Source: an uncultured Ruminococcus sp.
GTDB taxonomy: Bacteria; Bacillota; Clostridia; Oscillospirales; Ruminococcaceae
Assembly (NCBI GenBank): GCA_945868475.1
Contig: CAMBLM010000009.1
Location: 1 to 64,000 of the forward strand
DNA: 64,000 nt
Reading direction: 5' to 3'
Shown here: one piece after another, positions 33,923 through 42,772 of the stretch
How positions within the stretch are numbered: the stretch's first letter is position 1
Layout of the letters: each line of letters begins with the position of its first letter
Notes under the pieces: model-generated
The model's input: only the letters and a program-made list of their open reading frames with translations
The model's database searches: none
What the model was told of the DNA's origin: nothing
Translations under genes and position numbers: made by a program

Positions 33923-34726
33923 TCAAGTAATAACGTTCACAATATGGAAGCTTTCGCAGAAAAAGCTGATATTGTCATCTTCCAGCGAACGTATCCTGTA
34001 ACGCTTTTCGCGTGAGTATCCGAGTGACTGCGTGTTCACGATATCAAAAGCGGTGAGCGGTGTAGTTACGCCCTTGCAGCCGATCTGGAACTCGCTGACA
34101 TTGAGAAAGTCGATCTCCGCCTTGAATTTGACGGGGTCTTCGGAATAAAACGTCATAAACAAGCTCGGTACGAGCTGACCGTCCGTTCCGAGTGTTTCGG
34201 AATATTTGAACTCACCGAAAGCATCGAAATTATACCAGTAAAAGTCGCTGCAAATATCGGTTATCTGCTCGATGCCGTAGATCTCACGGAATCCCTTGCG
34301 CAGCTTGCATGGGTCTTCGGGAAAGACCATACATTTTCTCATGCCGAGGTTGTAATCCTCGAATCCCTGCTTTTTATACCAATGACGAAGACTGTCCTCG
34401 CAGAAAAGCTGCACGTTCATCTGATAATTTCCCGACTGACAGTGATAAACAAGACGCTTTACGATCTCCTCGCCTATCCCGTGACGGCGGTAATCGGGAC
34501 GAACACAGATACCACTCATAACTGCGGCGGTAAGACCATCCGAAGCCACTCTGCCAAGTCCGACAAGTGTGTATCCGTCATAAGCATAGACGGAATAAAA
34601 GCTGTTTTTTGTGGCTTTTTCGATTTCTTCGTCCGTATAGCCCGGGAGGTTATACCAGTTTAATTTTTTGTACAGGTCGAGCTGGTCTTCATATTTTCTT
34701 GTTTCGGAAAAATAATCTATTTCCAT
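33923..34726 (-). CDS. GNAT acetyltransferase with C-terminal extension
   Basis: 267 residues from ATG 34726, with GGGAGAG 6-7 bases upstream. The N-terminal 130 residues are a GNAT domain: ICVRPDYRRHGIGEEIVKRL (about 81-100) is the acetyl-CoA-binding V-x-P-x-x-R-x-x-G-I-G loop, followed by LFCEDSLRHWYKKQGF. The other half (about 130-267) is unrecognised and unlike RimI, which is about 150 residues. It occupies the position of rimI in tsaE-tsaB operons but is probably a different enzyme with unknown substrate. It is upstream of and likely co-transcribed with tsaE-tsaB. Confidence 0.82.
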   Translation of the reverse strand: MEIDYFSETRKYEDQLDLYKKLNWYNLPGYTDEEIEKATKNSFYSVYAYDGYTLVGLGRVASDGLTAAVMSGICVRPDYRRHGIGEEIVKRLVYHCQSGNYQMNVQLFCEDSLRHWYKKQGFEDYNLGMRKCMVFPEDPCKLRKGFREIYGIEQITDICSDFYWYNFDAFGEFKYSETLGTDGQLVPSLFMTFYSEDPVKFKAEIDFLNVSEFQIGCKGVTTPLTAFDIVNTQSLGYSREKRYRIRSLEDDNISFFCESFHIVNVIT

Positions 34727-34782
34727 AAAAAACTCTCCCGTTTCTTCCAAAAAAGAGAATTAAGATCTGATCTAAATGCACA

Positions 34783-34835
34783 AATACTGTGCATTACAAA
34801 AATACGGTGATTTTTTGTTACATTTGCACAGTATT
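34783..34835. promoter_or_regulatory. Long inverted repeat upstream of the acetyltransferase
   Basis: AATACTGTGCA (34783-34793) is repeated in inverted form as TGCACAGTATT (34825-34835). TTACAAAAA and TTTTTTGTTA pair further in. A shorter palindrome TGCACAAATACTGTGCA overlaps the left arm. It sits between thrB and the acetyltransferase start and may be an operator or a terminator-like hairpin. Confidence 0.5.
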
Positions 34836-34865
34836 CGGTGTATCAATTCAAACTCATTGGTTATA

Positions 34866-35753
34866 TTATAACAGCTTTGTACCTGCGTTGTCAATATGTA
34901 ATTCGTGAACTTTCCAATTTTTCAATCCTAATTTTTCGAGAGCAAATTTCATCTTTCCGCAGAAAAATTCATTATCAGCATCGACAATAGCCATAAGTGA
35001 CGGACCTGCGCCGCTCAGGTATGCAGCATAAGCTCCAAGGCTGTAAGCAGTTTCAAAAACATCGTGACCGTGAGGGATAAGCTCCATACGGTAAGGCTGA
35101 TGAAGCTTGTCGTTCACAGCCGTGCGAAGGTTCTGATATTTTCCCGTGAGGAGCGAAGCCGAGAAAAGCGCAGCTCGGGAGAGGTTGAAAACAGCGTCCT
35201 TGTAGCTTACCTCTGTAGGAAGACAAGCGCGCGCTTTTTCTGTTTTAAGCTCGAAATCAGGAATAACTACAACGAATTTCAGTGTCGTGAAAACCTCCTG
35301 CTTTACCCAGTGAACTTCCCTGCCGTCAAAAACAGCCGTAACGATCCCACCGAGAAGCGCAGGAGCGGTGTTGTCAGGATGTCCCTCGATCTGTGCCGAA
35401 AGATTGACCAGATCATCCAGTCCGAGCGGATTGCCCATAAGCGTGTTCGCGCCGAAAAGTCCTGCTATTATGCAGGCTGATGAGCTTCCCAAACCTCTCG
35501 CCATAGGGATATTGTTGACCTGCTCGATCGTCAGACCCTTGAACGGCCTGCCGCATATCTCGAAAAGAGTTTTCGCAGACTCGTAAATGAGATTGTTTTC
35601 GCCCTCGGGCACCGGAGTTCCGTCAAGGCTTTTTATGAAAATACCGTCTGCTTCTTCCATATTTACATAATTATAGTATGTCAGCGCAAGTCCGAGCGCA
35701 TCGAAGCCTGCACCAAGGTTCGCACTCGTCGCAGGTACCTGGAGCTTTATCAT
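34866..35753 (-). CDS. thrB: Homoserine kinase
   Basis: 295 residues from ATG 35753, which gives the canonical MIKLQVPATSANLGAGFD start. ATG 35759 is possible but closer to AAAGGA. GHMP kinase family: PATSANLGAGFDALG near the N-terminus and the ATP-binding loop MARGLGSSSACIIAG (about 85-99), with a C-terminal AAYLSGAGPSLMAIVD segment. Phosphorylates L-homoserine on the way to threonine. It is the third gene of the pheB-hom-thrB group, with an 83-base gap to hom that contains a hairpin. Confidence 0.93.
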   Translation of the reverse strand: MIKLQVPATSANLGAGFDALGLALTYYNYVNMEEADGIFIKSLDGTPVPEGENNLIYESAKTLFEICGRPFKGLTIEQVNNIPMARGLGSSSACIIAGLFGANTLMGNPLGLDDLVNLSAQIEGHPDNTAPALLGGIVTAVFDGREVHWVKQEVFTTLKFVVVIPDFELKTEKARACLPTEVSYKDAVFNLSRAALFSASLLTGKYQNLRTAVNDKLHQPYRMELIPHGHDVFETAYSLGAYAAYLSGAGPSLMAIVDADNEFFCGKMKFALEKLGLKNWKVHELHIDNAGTKLL

Positions 35754-35798
35754 TTTCATCAATTCCTTTTCAAAATTTATTCATCAATGACATAAAAC

Positions 35799-35819
35799 GG
35801 GCGGATATGGAATCCGCCC
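35799..35819. repeat. Hairpin between hom and thrB
   Basis: GGGCGGAT (35799-35806) pairs with ATCCGCCC (35812-35819). On the minus strand it is followed by GTTTTATG and could reduce read-through from hom to thrB. The sequence matches the hairpin part of the composite repeats at 19758 and 45314. Confidence 0.6.
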
Positions 35820-35844
35820 CTTTGCTTATTTTTATATAGGTATT

Positions 35845-37077
35845 TTAGCTTTCAAGATTGAGAACTCTGATCGTTCCGAGAACCTTTCCGCCAAGCTGTG
35901 CAAGCTTTTCATCGAAGTCCTTTTCCTTGATCTCGGGAGTGATGAATGCGATCTCATCAGCAGGGCAGTTATTTCTTGTGAGGAACTCAACTTCGCCGAA
36001 TACTTCCTTTGCCTTGTCCTTGGAAACACCCTGAACGCGAACATAGAATGGAAGAACGTCCTCCTTGTAGTCAGCAATGAAGCTGTTGTCCTTGCTGTCC
36101 TCCCAAACCTGAGAAATGGAAGTACCCTTCATCTTTGCAGCATCGATAAGGTCGGCAACGATAGCGCTCGCTGTCGGGAACTTGCCTGCGCCTCTGCCGT
36201 AGAACATAACCTGATCGATAGCGTCGCCATAGACCATGATGCCGTTGAAAACATCATTAACGCTTGAAAGCTGATTTGCTCCGCATACGAATGCAGGACG
36301 AACGATAGGAAGGATCTTGCCGTCTGCGGTTCTCTTTACCGAGCCGATGAGCTTTACTGCGCCGCCCCAGTTTTCAGCATACTGAGCGTCCTCTGCGGTG
36401 ATGCTTGAAATGCCCTCGCAGTGTACCCAGTCGGGATAAACGTGCTTGCCGAAAACGAGTGAAGAAAGAATACAGATCTTTCGGCAGGCATCGTGCCCCT
36501 CAACATCGGCTGTCGGGTCTTTCTCGGCATAACCTAACTTCTGCGCTGTGGAAAGTGCCTCTGCAAAAGGCATATTCTCGTTTATCATCTTTGTAAGGAT
36601 AAAGTTTGTCGTTCCGTTAAGGATACCTGCAACGGCTGTGATGTCGTTTGCTGCAAGGCACTGGTGGAGAGGACGGATTATCGGGATAGCACCGCCTGTT
36701 GAAGCTTCAAAAAGGAAGTTGCAGTTATGCTCCTTTGCTGTTTTGAGAAGCTCTGCGCCCTTCTTTGCAACGAGTTCCTTGTTCGAGGAAACAACGCTTT
36801 TTCCTCTTTCAAGACAGCTCTTTACGAAATCGAATGCAGGATTCACACCGCCCATAACTTCGGCAACGAGAGTTACCTCATCATCGTTGAGGATATCATT
36901 GATATCCTTTGTGAACTTTCCCTCAAAAGGACTGCCCGGGAAATCTCTGATATCGAGGATATACTTGATATCGAGATCCGTTCCCGCTTTTTCAACGATC
37001 TTGTTCTTGTTTTTGTAGAAAAGTTCAACTGTGCCCGAACCAACTACGCCGAAACCTAAAACTGCTATCTTTGCCAT
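35845..37077 (-). CDS. hom: Homoserine dehydrogenase
   Basis: 410 residues. Reduces aspartate semialdehyde to homoserine with NAD(P)H. N-terminal nucleotide-binding motif GFGVVGSGTVELF (about 8-20). The catalytic domain has GILNGTTNFILTKM (about 151-164) and GYAEKDPTADVEGHDACRK (about 186-204, containing substrate-binding Glu and Asp residues). A C-terminal ACT-like regulatory domain (about 330-405, starting YVRVQGVSKDKAKEVF) is where threonine feedback normally acts. It lies 55 bases after pheB. Confidence 0.95.
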   Translation of the reverse strand: MAKIAVLGFGVVGSGTVELFYKNKNKIVEKAGTDLDIKYILDIRDFPGSPFEGKFTKDINDILNDDEVTLVAEVMGGVNPAFDFVKSCLERGKSVVSSNKELVAKKGAELLKTAKEHNCNFLFEASTGGAIPIIRPLHQCLAANDITAVAGILNGTTNFILTKMINENMPFAEALSTAQKLGYAEKDPTADVEGHDACRKICILSSLVFGKHVYPDWVHCEGISSITAEDAQYAENWGGAVKLIGSVKRTADGKILPIVRPAFVCGANQLSSVNDVFNGIMVYGDAIDQVMFYGRGAGKFPTASAIVADLIDAAKMKGTSISQVWEDSKDNSFIADYKEDVLPFYVRVQGVSKDKAKEVFGEVEFLTRNNCPADEIAFITPEIKEKDFDEKLAQLGGKVLGTIRVLNLES

Positions 37078-37132
37078 AAACTCTACTCCTTAATCTATAT
37101 TACCCTTAAATATTTACCGTATAAGATCAGAC

Positions 37133-37573
37133 CTATTCTCCCGAAAGTACACGAACTTCGACAACTCCGCCGAGTGTTTTCAGCTTATCCGCGAGCGAAT
37201 ACGCTTCACTTCCGCTTCCGTGGAGCTTTGCGGTTATCGTCACCGCAGCCGCACCGTCTATCGGGATATTCTGATTGAGCGTGAGGATATTCGCACCGAA
37301 GAGATGTATCTCCGACAAAAATGACGAAAGCACTCCGGGTTCATCGCGCAGAACAGCATAAAAAGTCACTATCTTCTGCGTGAGCTTTTCTTCGTATGTG
37401 AAAACACACTCGCGATATTTATAGTAAGCGCTTCGTGAAATGCCTACCCTCTTGCAAGCCGAAGCTGAACTCTTCTCTTCGCCGCAGGCAAGCAGCTTTT
37501 TCACCTCGAGGACTTTCGGAAAGACCTCGGGCAGAACCTCCGTGCTTACCACTATAAATGAATTTTCGTTCAT
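37133..37573 (-). CDS. pheB: ACT-domain protein PheB (UPF0735)
   Basis: 146 residues from ATG 37573, which aligns with the start of Bacillus PheB; an upstream GTG (37585) lies too close to AGGA. The N-terminal half has a regulatory helix-turn-helix-like segment ACKRVGISRSAYYKYRECVF (about 43-62), and the C-terminal half is an ACT domain (VTFYAVLRDEPGVLSSFLSE, about 70-89). In Bacillus pheB is linked to phenylalanine metabolism. Its position in front of hom and thrB suggests an amino-acid-sensing regulator of this operon here. A strong promoter lies upstream. Confidence 0.85.
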   Translation of the reverse strand: MNENSFIVVSTEVLPEVFPKVLEVKKLLACGEEKSSASACKRVGISRSAYYKYRECVFTYEEKLTQKIVTFYAVLRDEPGVLSSFLSEIHLFGANILTLNQNIPIDGAAAVTITAKLHGSGSEAYSLADKLKTLGGVVEVRVLSGE

Positions 37574-37672
37574 TGACTTTTTCACTTCCTGACCGTGAAC
37601 GGCTTTCTTGCTATTACTTTAAAGCAAATATTCGTCCTTGTGTAAAAAACAACTGTATTCGCAATAAATACA

Positions 37673-37701
37673 ATTATAGCAATTCACATTCGTTTTGTCA
37701 A
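37673..37701 (-). promoter_or_regulatory. Sigma-A promoter of the pheB-hom-thrB operon
   Basis: Minus strand: TTGACA (37696-37701), 17-base spacer, TATAAT (37673-37678), leaving a leader of about 95 bases with no T-box or riboswitch recognised. Confidence 0.85.
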
Positions 37702-37777
37702 GCTAAAATATGGCACAATTTTCATTTTAACATATTGTTCACAAAATAAAGCAGGCTGAATATATTTTCGGAAAGAC

Positions 37778-37806
37778 TTGATTTAATAATAGAATTGTGA
37801 TATACT
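37778..37806 (+). promoter_or_regulatory. Sigma-A promoter of rpiB-upp
   Basis: TTGATT (37778-37783), 17-base spacer, TATACT (37801-37806). It is divergent from the threonine operon promoter. Confidence 0.75.
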
Positions 37807-37862
37807 ATAAATAATAATTTTCTCGGAGGGAGAGCCGTTCTTTTCGGGCGGCAGTTGTTATT

Positions 37863-38306
37863 ATGGATATTAGAAAAGAAAAGATCGCTATCGGCAGCGA
37901 TCACGCAGGCTATGCATTAAAAAAAGACATCATAAAGCACCTTGACGACCTCGGTGTCCCTTACATAGAGCTTGGCTGTATGGACGGAATGAGCTGCGAT
38001 TATCCGCTCGTTGCCCGTGAGGTATGCGCAAAGATCACCGACGGCACTGTAAAGCAGGCTATCCTTATCTGCGGAACAGGCATAGGCATCTCTATCGCCG
38101 CAAACAAGGTAAAGGGTATCCGTGCAGCACTCTGTACAGACGCTTACACCGCAAAGTACACCCGTCTTCACAATGATGCGAACGTCCTTTGCATGGGCGG
38201 ACGCGTTACAGGCGCAGGCGTTGCGGAAGAAATGGTAGATGTTTTCCTCTCCACCGATTTTGAGGGCGGCAGACACCAGCGCAGAGTTGACCTTATCGAA
38301 GAATAA
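37863..38306 (+). CDS. rpiB: Ribose-5-phosphate isomerase B
   Basis: 147 residues. Interconverts ribose-5-phosphate and ribulose-5-phosphate. Family motifs: IGSDHAGYALKKDI (about 10-23), CSYP-like SCDYPLVAREV (about 43-53), ILICGTGIGISIAANKVKGI (about 66-85, with the catalytic Cys in C-G-T-G), and the late GGRVTGAGVAEEM. It could also be a LacA/B-type subunit, but the length and single copy favour RpiB. It lies 22 bases before upp, together supplying ribose phosphate for nucleotide salvage. Confidence 0.92.
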   Translation: MDIRKEKIAIGSDHAGYALKKDIIKHLDDLGVPYIELGCMDGMSCDYPLVAREVCAKITDGTVKQAILICGTGIGISIAANKVKGIRAALCTDAYTAKYTRLHNDANVLCMGGRVTGAGVAEEMVDVFLSTDFEGGRHQRRVDLIEE

Positions 38307-38328
38307 TTATTTTTGGAGGTATTTATAA

Positions 38329-38958
38329 ATGCAGAATGTTAAACTTATCGACCACCCCCTCGTTCAGCACAAGATCACAATGATGAGAGATATCAACACA
38401 GGCACAAAGGAATTCAGAGAGCTTGCTTCCGAAACAGCAATGCTCATGTGCTATGAAGCTACACGCGATCTTCCTCTTAAAACTGTTGAGATCCAGACAC
38501 CCGTTGCCGTTGCAAAGTCAAAGGTAATTTCGGGCAAAAAGATCGCTTTCGTTCCCGTACTCCGTGCAGGTCTTGCAATGGCTGACGGTATCATCGAGCT
38601 TCTTCCTGCCGCAAAGGTAGGTCACATCGGAATTTTCCGTGATCCCGAAACAAAGAACGCAGTTGAATATTACTGCAAGCTCCCCGTTGACGTTGCCGAG
38701 AGAGAAGTTATCATCACCGATATCATGCTCGCAACAGGCGTTACAGCAGTTAAAACTATCGATATCCTCAAAAATGCAGGCGTTAAAAAGATAAAGCTTA
38801 TGTGCATCATCGCAAGCCCCGAGGGAATCGAAGCCGTAAACAAGGCTCACTCCGATGTTGAAATTTACTGTGGAAGCATTGACGACGGACTCAACGAACA
38901 CAAGTATATCGTTCCGGGTCTTGGCGATGCAGGCGACAGAATTTTCGGAACAAAGTAA
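38329..38958 (+). CDS. upp: Uracil phosphoribosyltransferase
   Basis: 209 residues. Makes UMP from uracil and PRPP. Recognised by [11 protein letters not shown]-like [16 protein letters not shown] at the N-terminus, [14 protein letters not shown] (about 75-88), the PRPP-binding loop [17 protein letters not shown] (about 127-143, with the usual D-P-M-L-A-T-G-G replaced by D-I-M-L-A-T-G-V) and the C-terminal [16 protein letters not shown] uracil-binding end. The P-to-I and G-to-V changes in the PRPP loop are unusual and worth noting. GGAGG upstream supports the start. Confidence 0.92.
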   Translation: MQNVKLIDHPLVQHKITMMRDINTGTKEFRELASETAMLMCYEATRDLPLKTVEIQTPVAVAKSKVISGKKIAFVPVLRAGLAMADGIIELLPAAKVGHIGIFRDPETKNAVEYYCKLPVDVAEREVIITDIMLATGVTAVKTIDILKNAGVKKIKLMCIIASPEGIEAVNKAHSDVEIYCGSIDDGLNEHKYIVPGLGDAGDRIFGTK

Positions 38959-38986
38959 TTTACGTTAAGTATAATACAGTTTGTAA

Positions 38987-39020
38987 ATTCCTGTGCGGAT
39001 ATTTTGATCTGCACGGGAAT
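38987..39020 (+). terminator. Stem-loop after upp
   Basis: ATTCCTGTGC (38987-38996) pairs, with one wobble pair, with GCACGGGAAT (39011-39020); GAT and ATC extend the stem. The tail is only weakly T-rich (AAACTATTTA). Confidence 0.55.
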
Positions 39021-39034
39021 AAACTATTTAATAA

Positions 39035-39161
39035 TAAACACCAAAAAAATAAAAGAAAAAATCTGCGCCGAAATCACATATAAACCTGTTTGCAACATCA
39101 AGCTGTTTAAACAGCTACGAGATTGTCGGCTTGATTTTTTCTGAATTTTAAATGGTGTTTA
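39035..39161. repeat. MITE-like element, family B copy 1 (127 bp)
   Basis: TAAACACCA (39035-39043) and TGGTGTTTA (39153-39161) form the ends. The interior (ATATAAACCTGTTTGCAACA, AAGCTGTT, AACAGCTACGAG, GGCTTGATTTTTT) is the same core as in family A at 44361-44493, although the outer ends differ. It lies between upp and glmS. Confidence 0.75.
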
Positions 39162-39306
39162 GTATAAAGAGATAATACCGTGTAAAAAGCATTGATTTTC
39201 ATAGAAGATGCTTTACAAACCGTATAAGTAGTTTAACTTATTACATTTTGTACATAAAATAGCACGGTCATGACTTCAATTTATTGAAAAAAGGAGGCTG
39301 CTGCCA

Positions 39307-41160
39307 ATGTGTGGAATTGTCGGATATGTCGGAAAGGAAGAATGTGCCGATATTCTTGTCGAAGCTCTTCGCAGACTTGAATACAGAGGCTACGATTCAG
39401 CAGGCATTGCCGTTTTTGAGGGCGACAGAATAAAGACCGTTAAAGCCAAGGGCAAAATTTGTCCCGAAGAGGGTGACAACAAAGGCACAGGCTTGATGGC
39501 GAAGCTTGAAGCCGAGGGAAAACCCGTCGGAACATGCGGTATCGGCCATACCCGTTGGGCAACTCACGGCGAACCGTCCGATATCAACTCTCACCCTATC
39601 GGAAACGGCAGAGTTTCCATTGTTCATAACGGCATCATCGAAAATTACCGCGAGTTGAAAGCCTTCCTCATCTCCAAAGGCTACGGTTTTGAGAGCGAAA
39701 CAGACACGGAAACCGTTGCAAAGCTCCTCGACTACTATTATGAAGGCGACCCGATAGACGCCATCACCAAAGCACTTGCGGATATCAGAGGTGCTTATGC
39801 GCTCGGCATTATTTTCCGCGAACATAAAAATAAAATTTACGCTGCAAGAAAGGAAAGTCCCCTTATCGTCGGCAAAGGCGAGGGTGAAAACTTTATCGCA
39901 TCGGACGTGACTGCTATTCTCCAGCGTACACGCAATTATTACCTGCTCGAACCGAACGAGATCGCAGAAATCACCGAAGATTCAATAAAATTCTTCGATT
40001 TTCACAGAAATCCTATCGAAAAGGAACTCCAGACCGCGACTTGGGACATCGAATCCGCTGAAAAGGGCGGCTACGAACATTTTATGCTCAAAGAAATTCA
40101 CGAACAGCCCTCCGCTGTAAGGAATACTATCTCGCCGCGAATTTTTAACGGACTTCCGAGATTTGAGGAAGAATGTGGTCTTTCATACGAAAAAATTCGC
40201 AGCTATAAGAACATTTTCATTGTCGGCTGCGGCTCGGCTATGCATGCAGGAATTGTCGGAAAGTATGTTATCGAAAAGCTCGCAAGAGTTCCGGTTACTG
40301 TTGATATCGCATCGGAATTCCGTTACCGTGAACCGCTCGTCACCGACAAAGACCTTGTTATCATAATCTCGCAGTCGGGCGAAACCGCAGATACGCTCGC
40401 CGCTCTGAAGCTTTCCAATTCACTCGGCGCAGATACGCTCGCACTCGTAAATGTTGTCGGCTCAACTATCGCAAGAGAAGCCAAAATGGTAATGTACACC
40501 AACGCAGGCCCTGAAATTTCCGTCTGCTCGACAAAGGCTTACGCCGTTCAGATAGCGTTTATGTACCTGCTCGCTTTCGGTATCGCCTACGCTGTCGGCG
40601 GCATAAGTGAAGAAAAATGCCGTGCGCTCACCCGTGAGCTTGAACAGATACCCGACAAAATTCAGAAGAGCATCGATGACAAATCAGCTTACCAGTTCGT
40701 TGCTTCAAAGATCATGAATGCAGACAGCCTGCTTTATATCGGCAGAGGTCTTGACTATGCTTTGAGTATGGAGGGTTCACTCAAACTCAAGGAAATCTCC
40801 TATATCCACAGCGAATCCTACGCCGCAGGTGAGCTTAAACACGGTACAATATCCCTCATCGATGACGGAATGCCCGTTATTGCCGTTGCAACACAGCGTG
40901 ACCTCTTTGAAAAGACAGCCTCAAACGTCAAGGAAGTCAAGACAAGAGGAGCAAAGGTCGTTATGGTATGCCGTGAGGATATGGATCCCGAAGCGGAAAG
41001 CGTTGACTATATCGTGAAAATTCCCGTTACCGAAAGCGATATTCTTATGCCGATGATAACGGTAGTTCCGCTCCAGCTCATTGCTTATTATACAGCCGTT
41101 CAGAGAGGAAACAACGTAGATAAGCCGAAAAACCTTGCAAAATCCGTAACGGTCGAATAA
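39307..41160 (+). CDS. glmS: Glutamine-fructose-6-phosphate aminotransferase (isomerizing)
   Basis: 617 residues. Makes glucosamine-6-phosphate, the first step to UDP-GlcNAc for peptidoglycan. The N-terminal Ntn glutaminase begins MCGIVGYVG with nucleophile Cys2, followed by RLEYRGYDSAGIA and HTRWATHGEPS. Two SIS domains follow (about 295-425 and 465-600), containing GCGSAMHAG, SQSGETADT and the C-terminal LAKSVTVE end typical of GlmS. AAGGAGG upstream supports the start. The usual Gram-positive glmS ribozyme core was looked for in the 145-base leader and not found; the leader instead has a hairpin (AAAAGCAT/ATGCTTT, about 39187-39214). Confidence 0.96.
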   Translation: MCGIVGYVGKEECADILVEALRRLEYRGYDSAGIAVFEGDRIKTVKAKGKICPEEGDNKGTGLMAKLEAEGKPVGTCGIGHTRWATHGEPSDINSHPIGNGRVSIVHNGIIENYRELKAFLISKGYGFESETDTETVAKLLDYYYEGDPIDAITKALADIRGAYALGIIFREHKNKIYAARKESPLIVGKGEGENFIASDVTAILQRTRNYYLLEPNEIAEITEDSIKFFDFHRNPIEKELQTATWDIESAEKGGYEHFMLKEIHEQPSAVRNTISPRIFNGLPRFEEECGLSYEKIRSYKNIFIVGCGSAMHAGIVGKYVIEKLARVPVTVDIASEFRYREPLVTDKDLVIIISQSGETADTLAALKLSNSLGADTLALVNVVGSTIAREAKMVMYTNAGPEISVCSTKAYAVQIAFMYLLAFGIAYAVGGISEEKCRALTRELEQIPDKIQKSIDDKSAYQFVASKIMNADSLLYIGRGLDYALSMEGSLKLKEISYIHSESYAAGELKHGTISLIDDGMPVIAVATQRDLFEKTASNVKEVKTRGAKVVMVCREDMDPEAESVDYIVKIPVTESDILMPMITVVPLQLIAYYTAVQRGNNVDKPKNLAKSVTVE

Positions 41161-41176
41161 AAGGAATAATATTAAG

Positions 41177-42136
41177 ATGGATAAAAAATTGATCTCGGTA
41201 GTTGTCCCCTGCTATAATGAGGAGGAAGTCCTTCCGCTGTTTTATGACGAGATAGTGCACGTCAGCGGCGAGATGATGAACGCTCACCCACAGCTTTCGT
41301 TCGAGTTTCTTTTTATCAACGACGGCTCAAAGGATAAAACGCTGACCATTCTCCGCAACCTTGCCAAGAAAGACGAGCGCGTTCGATATGTTTCATTCTC
41401 GCGCAACTTCGGAAAAGAGCCTGCGCTCTATGCAGGACTGGAAAATTCCAAGGGCGATTATGTCGTTACCCTTGACGCTGACCTCCAGCACCCTCCGAAG
41501 CTTATACCCGAAATGTATAATATAGTATCCTCGGGCGAATATGACTGCGCCGCAACAAGGCGAATTTCCCGAAAAGGCGAGCCGAAGCTGCTCTCGTTCT
41601 TCTCACGCAGCTTTTACAAGGTCATAAACAGCATCTCTCAGACGCAGATAGTTGACGGTGCGCAGGATTTCCGCTTTATGACAAGGCAGATGGTGGACGC
41701 AATCCTTTCAATGAGTGAACGCAACCGTTTCTCAAAGGGGATTTTTTCGTGGGTAGGCTTCGATACAAAGTATATTCCCGTTGAAAATACCGAACGTGCC
41801 GCAGGAACGACCACCTGGAACTTCTGGAAGCTTTTCAAATATTCCCTCGAGGGCATAATGGCGTTCTCGACCGCACCGCTCGCATTTTCCGTATTAATGG
41901 GAATGATAGTGCTCATCGCTTCGCTGGTGATGCTTATAATCACGATAGTTTCCGCCTGCAAAGCAGCCGCCTGGCAGATACCGTTCATAACGTTCCTTGT
42001 AACGTTCGTCGGCGGCTTGCAGCTTTTCTGCGGCGGTATAAATGCACTCTATGAGCAGAAGCTTTACACCGAGATAAAGAAACGTCCTATCTATATCGCA
42101 AAGGAAACCGAAAAAACCGAAAGGAATGATAAATAA
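41177..42136 (+). CDS. Polyprenyl-phosphate glycosyltransferase (GT2, DPM1/GtrB-like)
   Basis: 319 residues. The N-terminal GT-A domain starts SVVVPCYNEEEVLPLF (about 6-21), with FINDGSKDKT (about 48-57) and the metal-binding DADLQHPPKLIPEM (about 96-109). Two C-terminal membrane segments (about 226-258 and 268-290) anchor it. This layout matches GtrB/YkoT-type enzymes that transfer a sugar from UDP- or GDP-sugar to undecaprenyl phosphate for wall or glycoprotein decoration. The matching flippase or transferase is not in the window. It follows glmS by 16 bases and abuts ppa. Confidence 0.9.
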   Translation: MDKKLISVVVPCYNEEEVLPLFYDEIVHVSGEMMNAHPQLSFEFLFINDGSKDKTLTILRNLAKKDERVRYVSFSRNFGKEPALYAGLENSKGDYVVTLDADLQHPPKLIPEMYNIVSSGEYDCAATRRISRKGEPKLLSFFSRSFYKVINSISQTQIVDGAQDFRFMTRQMVDAILSMSERNRFSKGIFSWVGFDTKYIPVENTERAAGTTTWNFWKLFKYSLEGIMAFSTAPLAFSVLMGMIVLIASLVMLIITIVSACKAAAWQIPFITFLVTFVGGLQLFCGGINALYEQKLYTEIKKRPIYIAKETEKTERNDK

Positions 42137-42682
42137 ATGAACATCTGGCATGATATTTCCCCGAACAGGATCACAAAGAATGACTTTTTCGCAGTAATCG
42201 AGATCGAAAAGGGCAGCAAGATGAAGTATGAACTCGACAAGAAAACAGGCTTTCTGATGCTCGACCGAGTTCTCTATACCTCCACGCACTACCCTGCAAA
42301 CTACGGCTTTATCCCCCGTACTTATGCCGACGACGGCGATCCTCTCGATGTTCTCGTCCTCTGTTCCGAGTCGATAGAACCGCTCGCACTTGTAAAATGT
42401 TATCCTATCGGCGTAATTTCGATGCTCGACAACGGCGCGCTCGATGATAAGATAATCGCTATACCGTTCAACGACCCGACATACAACTCCTACAAGGACG
42501 TTTCCGAACTTCCGAAGCACGTTTTCGATGAAATGTCACACTTCTTCACGGTCTACAAGTCCCTCGAGGGCAAGGAAACCGTTATTGATGAAGTCAAGGG
42601 CAAGGACGATGCAGTCCAGATAATCGAACGCTGCATCGACAGATACATTGACTGCTTCTGCAAAGGCAAAGAACACGAATAA
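42137..42682 (+). CDS. ppa: Inorganic pyrophosphatase, family I
   Basis: 181 residues. Hydrolyses pyrophosphate. The active-site run YADDGDPLDVLVL (about 55-67) has the conserved aspartates of soluble family I enzymes, and KYELDKKTGFLMLDR (about 31-45) supplies the Lys/Glu/Arg residues. The start codon directly follows the glycosyltransferase stop, so the two are translationally coupled. Family I is somewhat less common than family II or membrane pyrophosphatases in Clostridia. It is the last gene of glmS-GT-ppa, with a terminator 140 bases downstream. Confidence 0.93.
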   Translation: MNIWHDISPNRITKNDFFAVIEIEKGSKMKYELDKKTGFLMLDRVLYTSTHYPANYGFIPRTYADDGDPLDVLVLCSESIEPLALVKCYPIGVISMLDNGALDDKIIAIPFNDPTYNSYKDVSELPKHVFDEMSHFFTVYKSLEGKETVIDEVKGKDDAVQIIERCIDRYIDCFCKGKEHE

Positions 42683-42689
42683 TTAAATT

Positions 42690-42720
42690 CGGAATTCGGA
42701 AAGCGGAATTCGGAATTATG
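42690..42720. repeat. GGAATTCGG direct repeats after ppa
   Basis: ATTCGGAATTCGG, then GCGGAATTCGGAATT, occur directly downstream of ppa, followed by ATGCTTCGC. They are the same type as the ATTCCG repeats next to galU, in opposite orientation. Confidence 0.6.
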
Positions 42721-42772
42721 CTTCGCTGTTGCGTGAAAGATACATTAAAATTCTTACACGGTTACAATGTAG

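Noticed and set aside
37586-37672. T-box or threonine attenuator in the pheB-hom-thrB leader
   Set aside because: The leader is only about 95 bases, with no T-box sequence, no leader peptide rich in Thr or Ile codons and no terminator/antiterminator pair.
39162-39306. glmS ribozyme in the glmS leader
   Set aside because: The conserved AGCGCC...GAACUGG-type core is not present, and only about 145 bases lie between the element and the start codon. A simple hairpin was seen instead.
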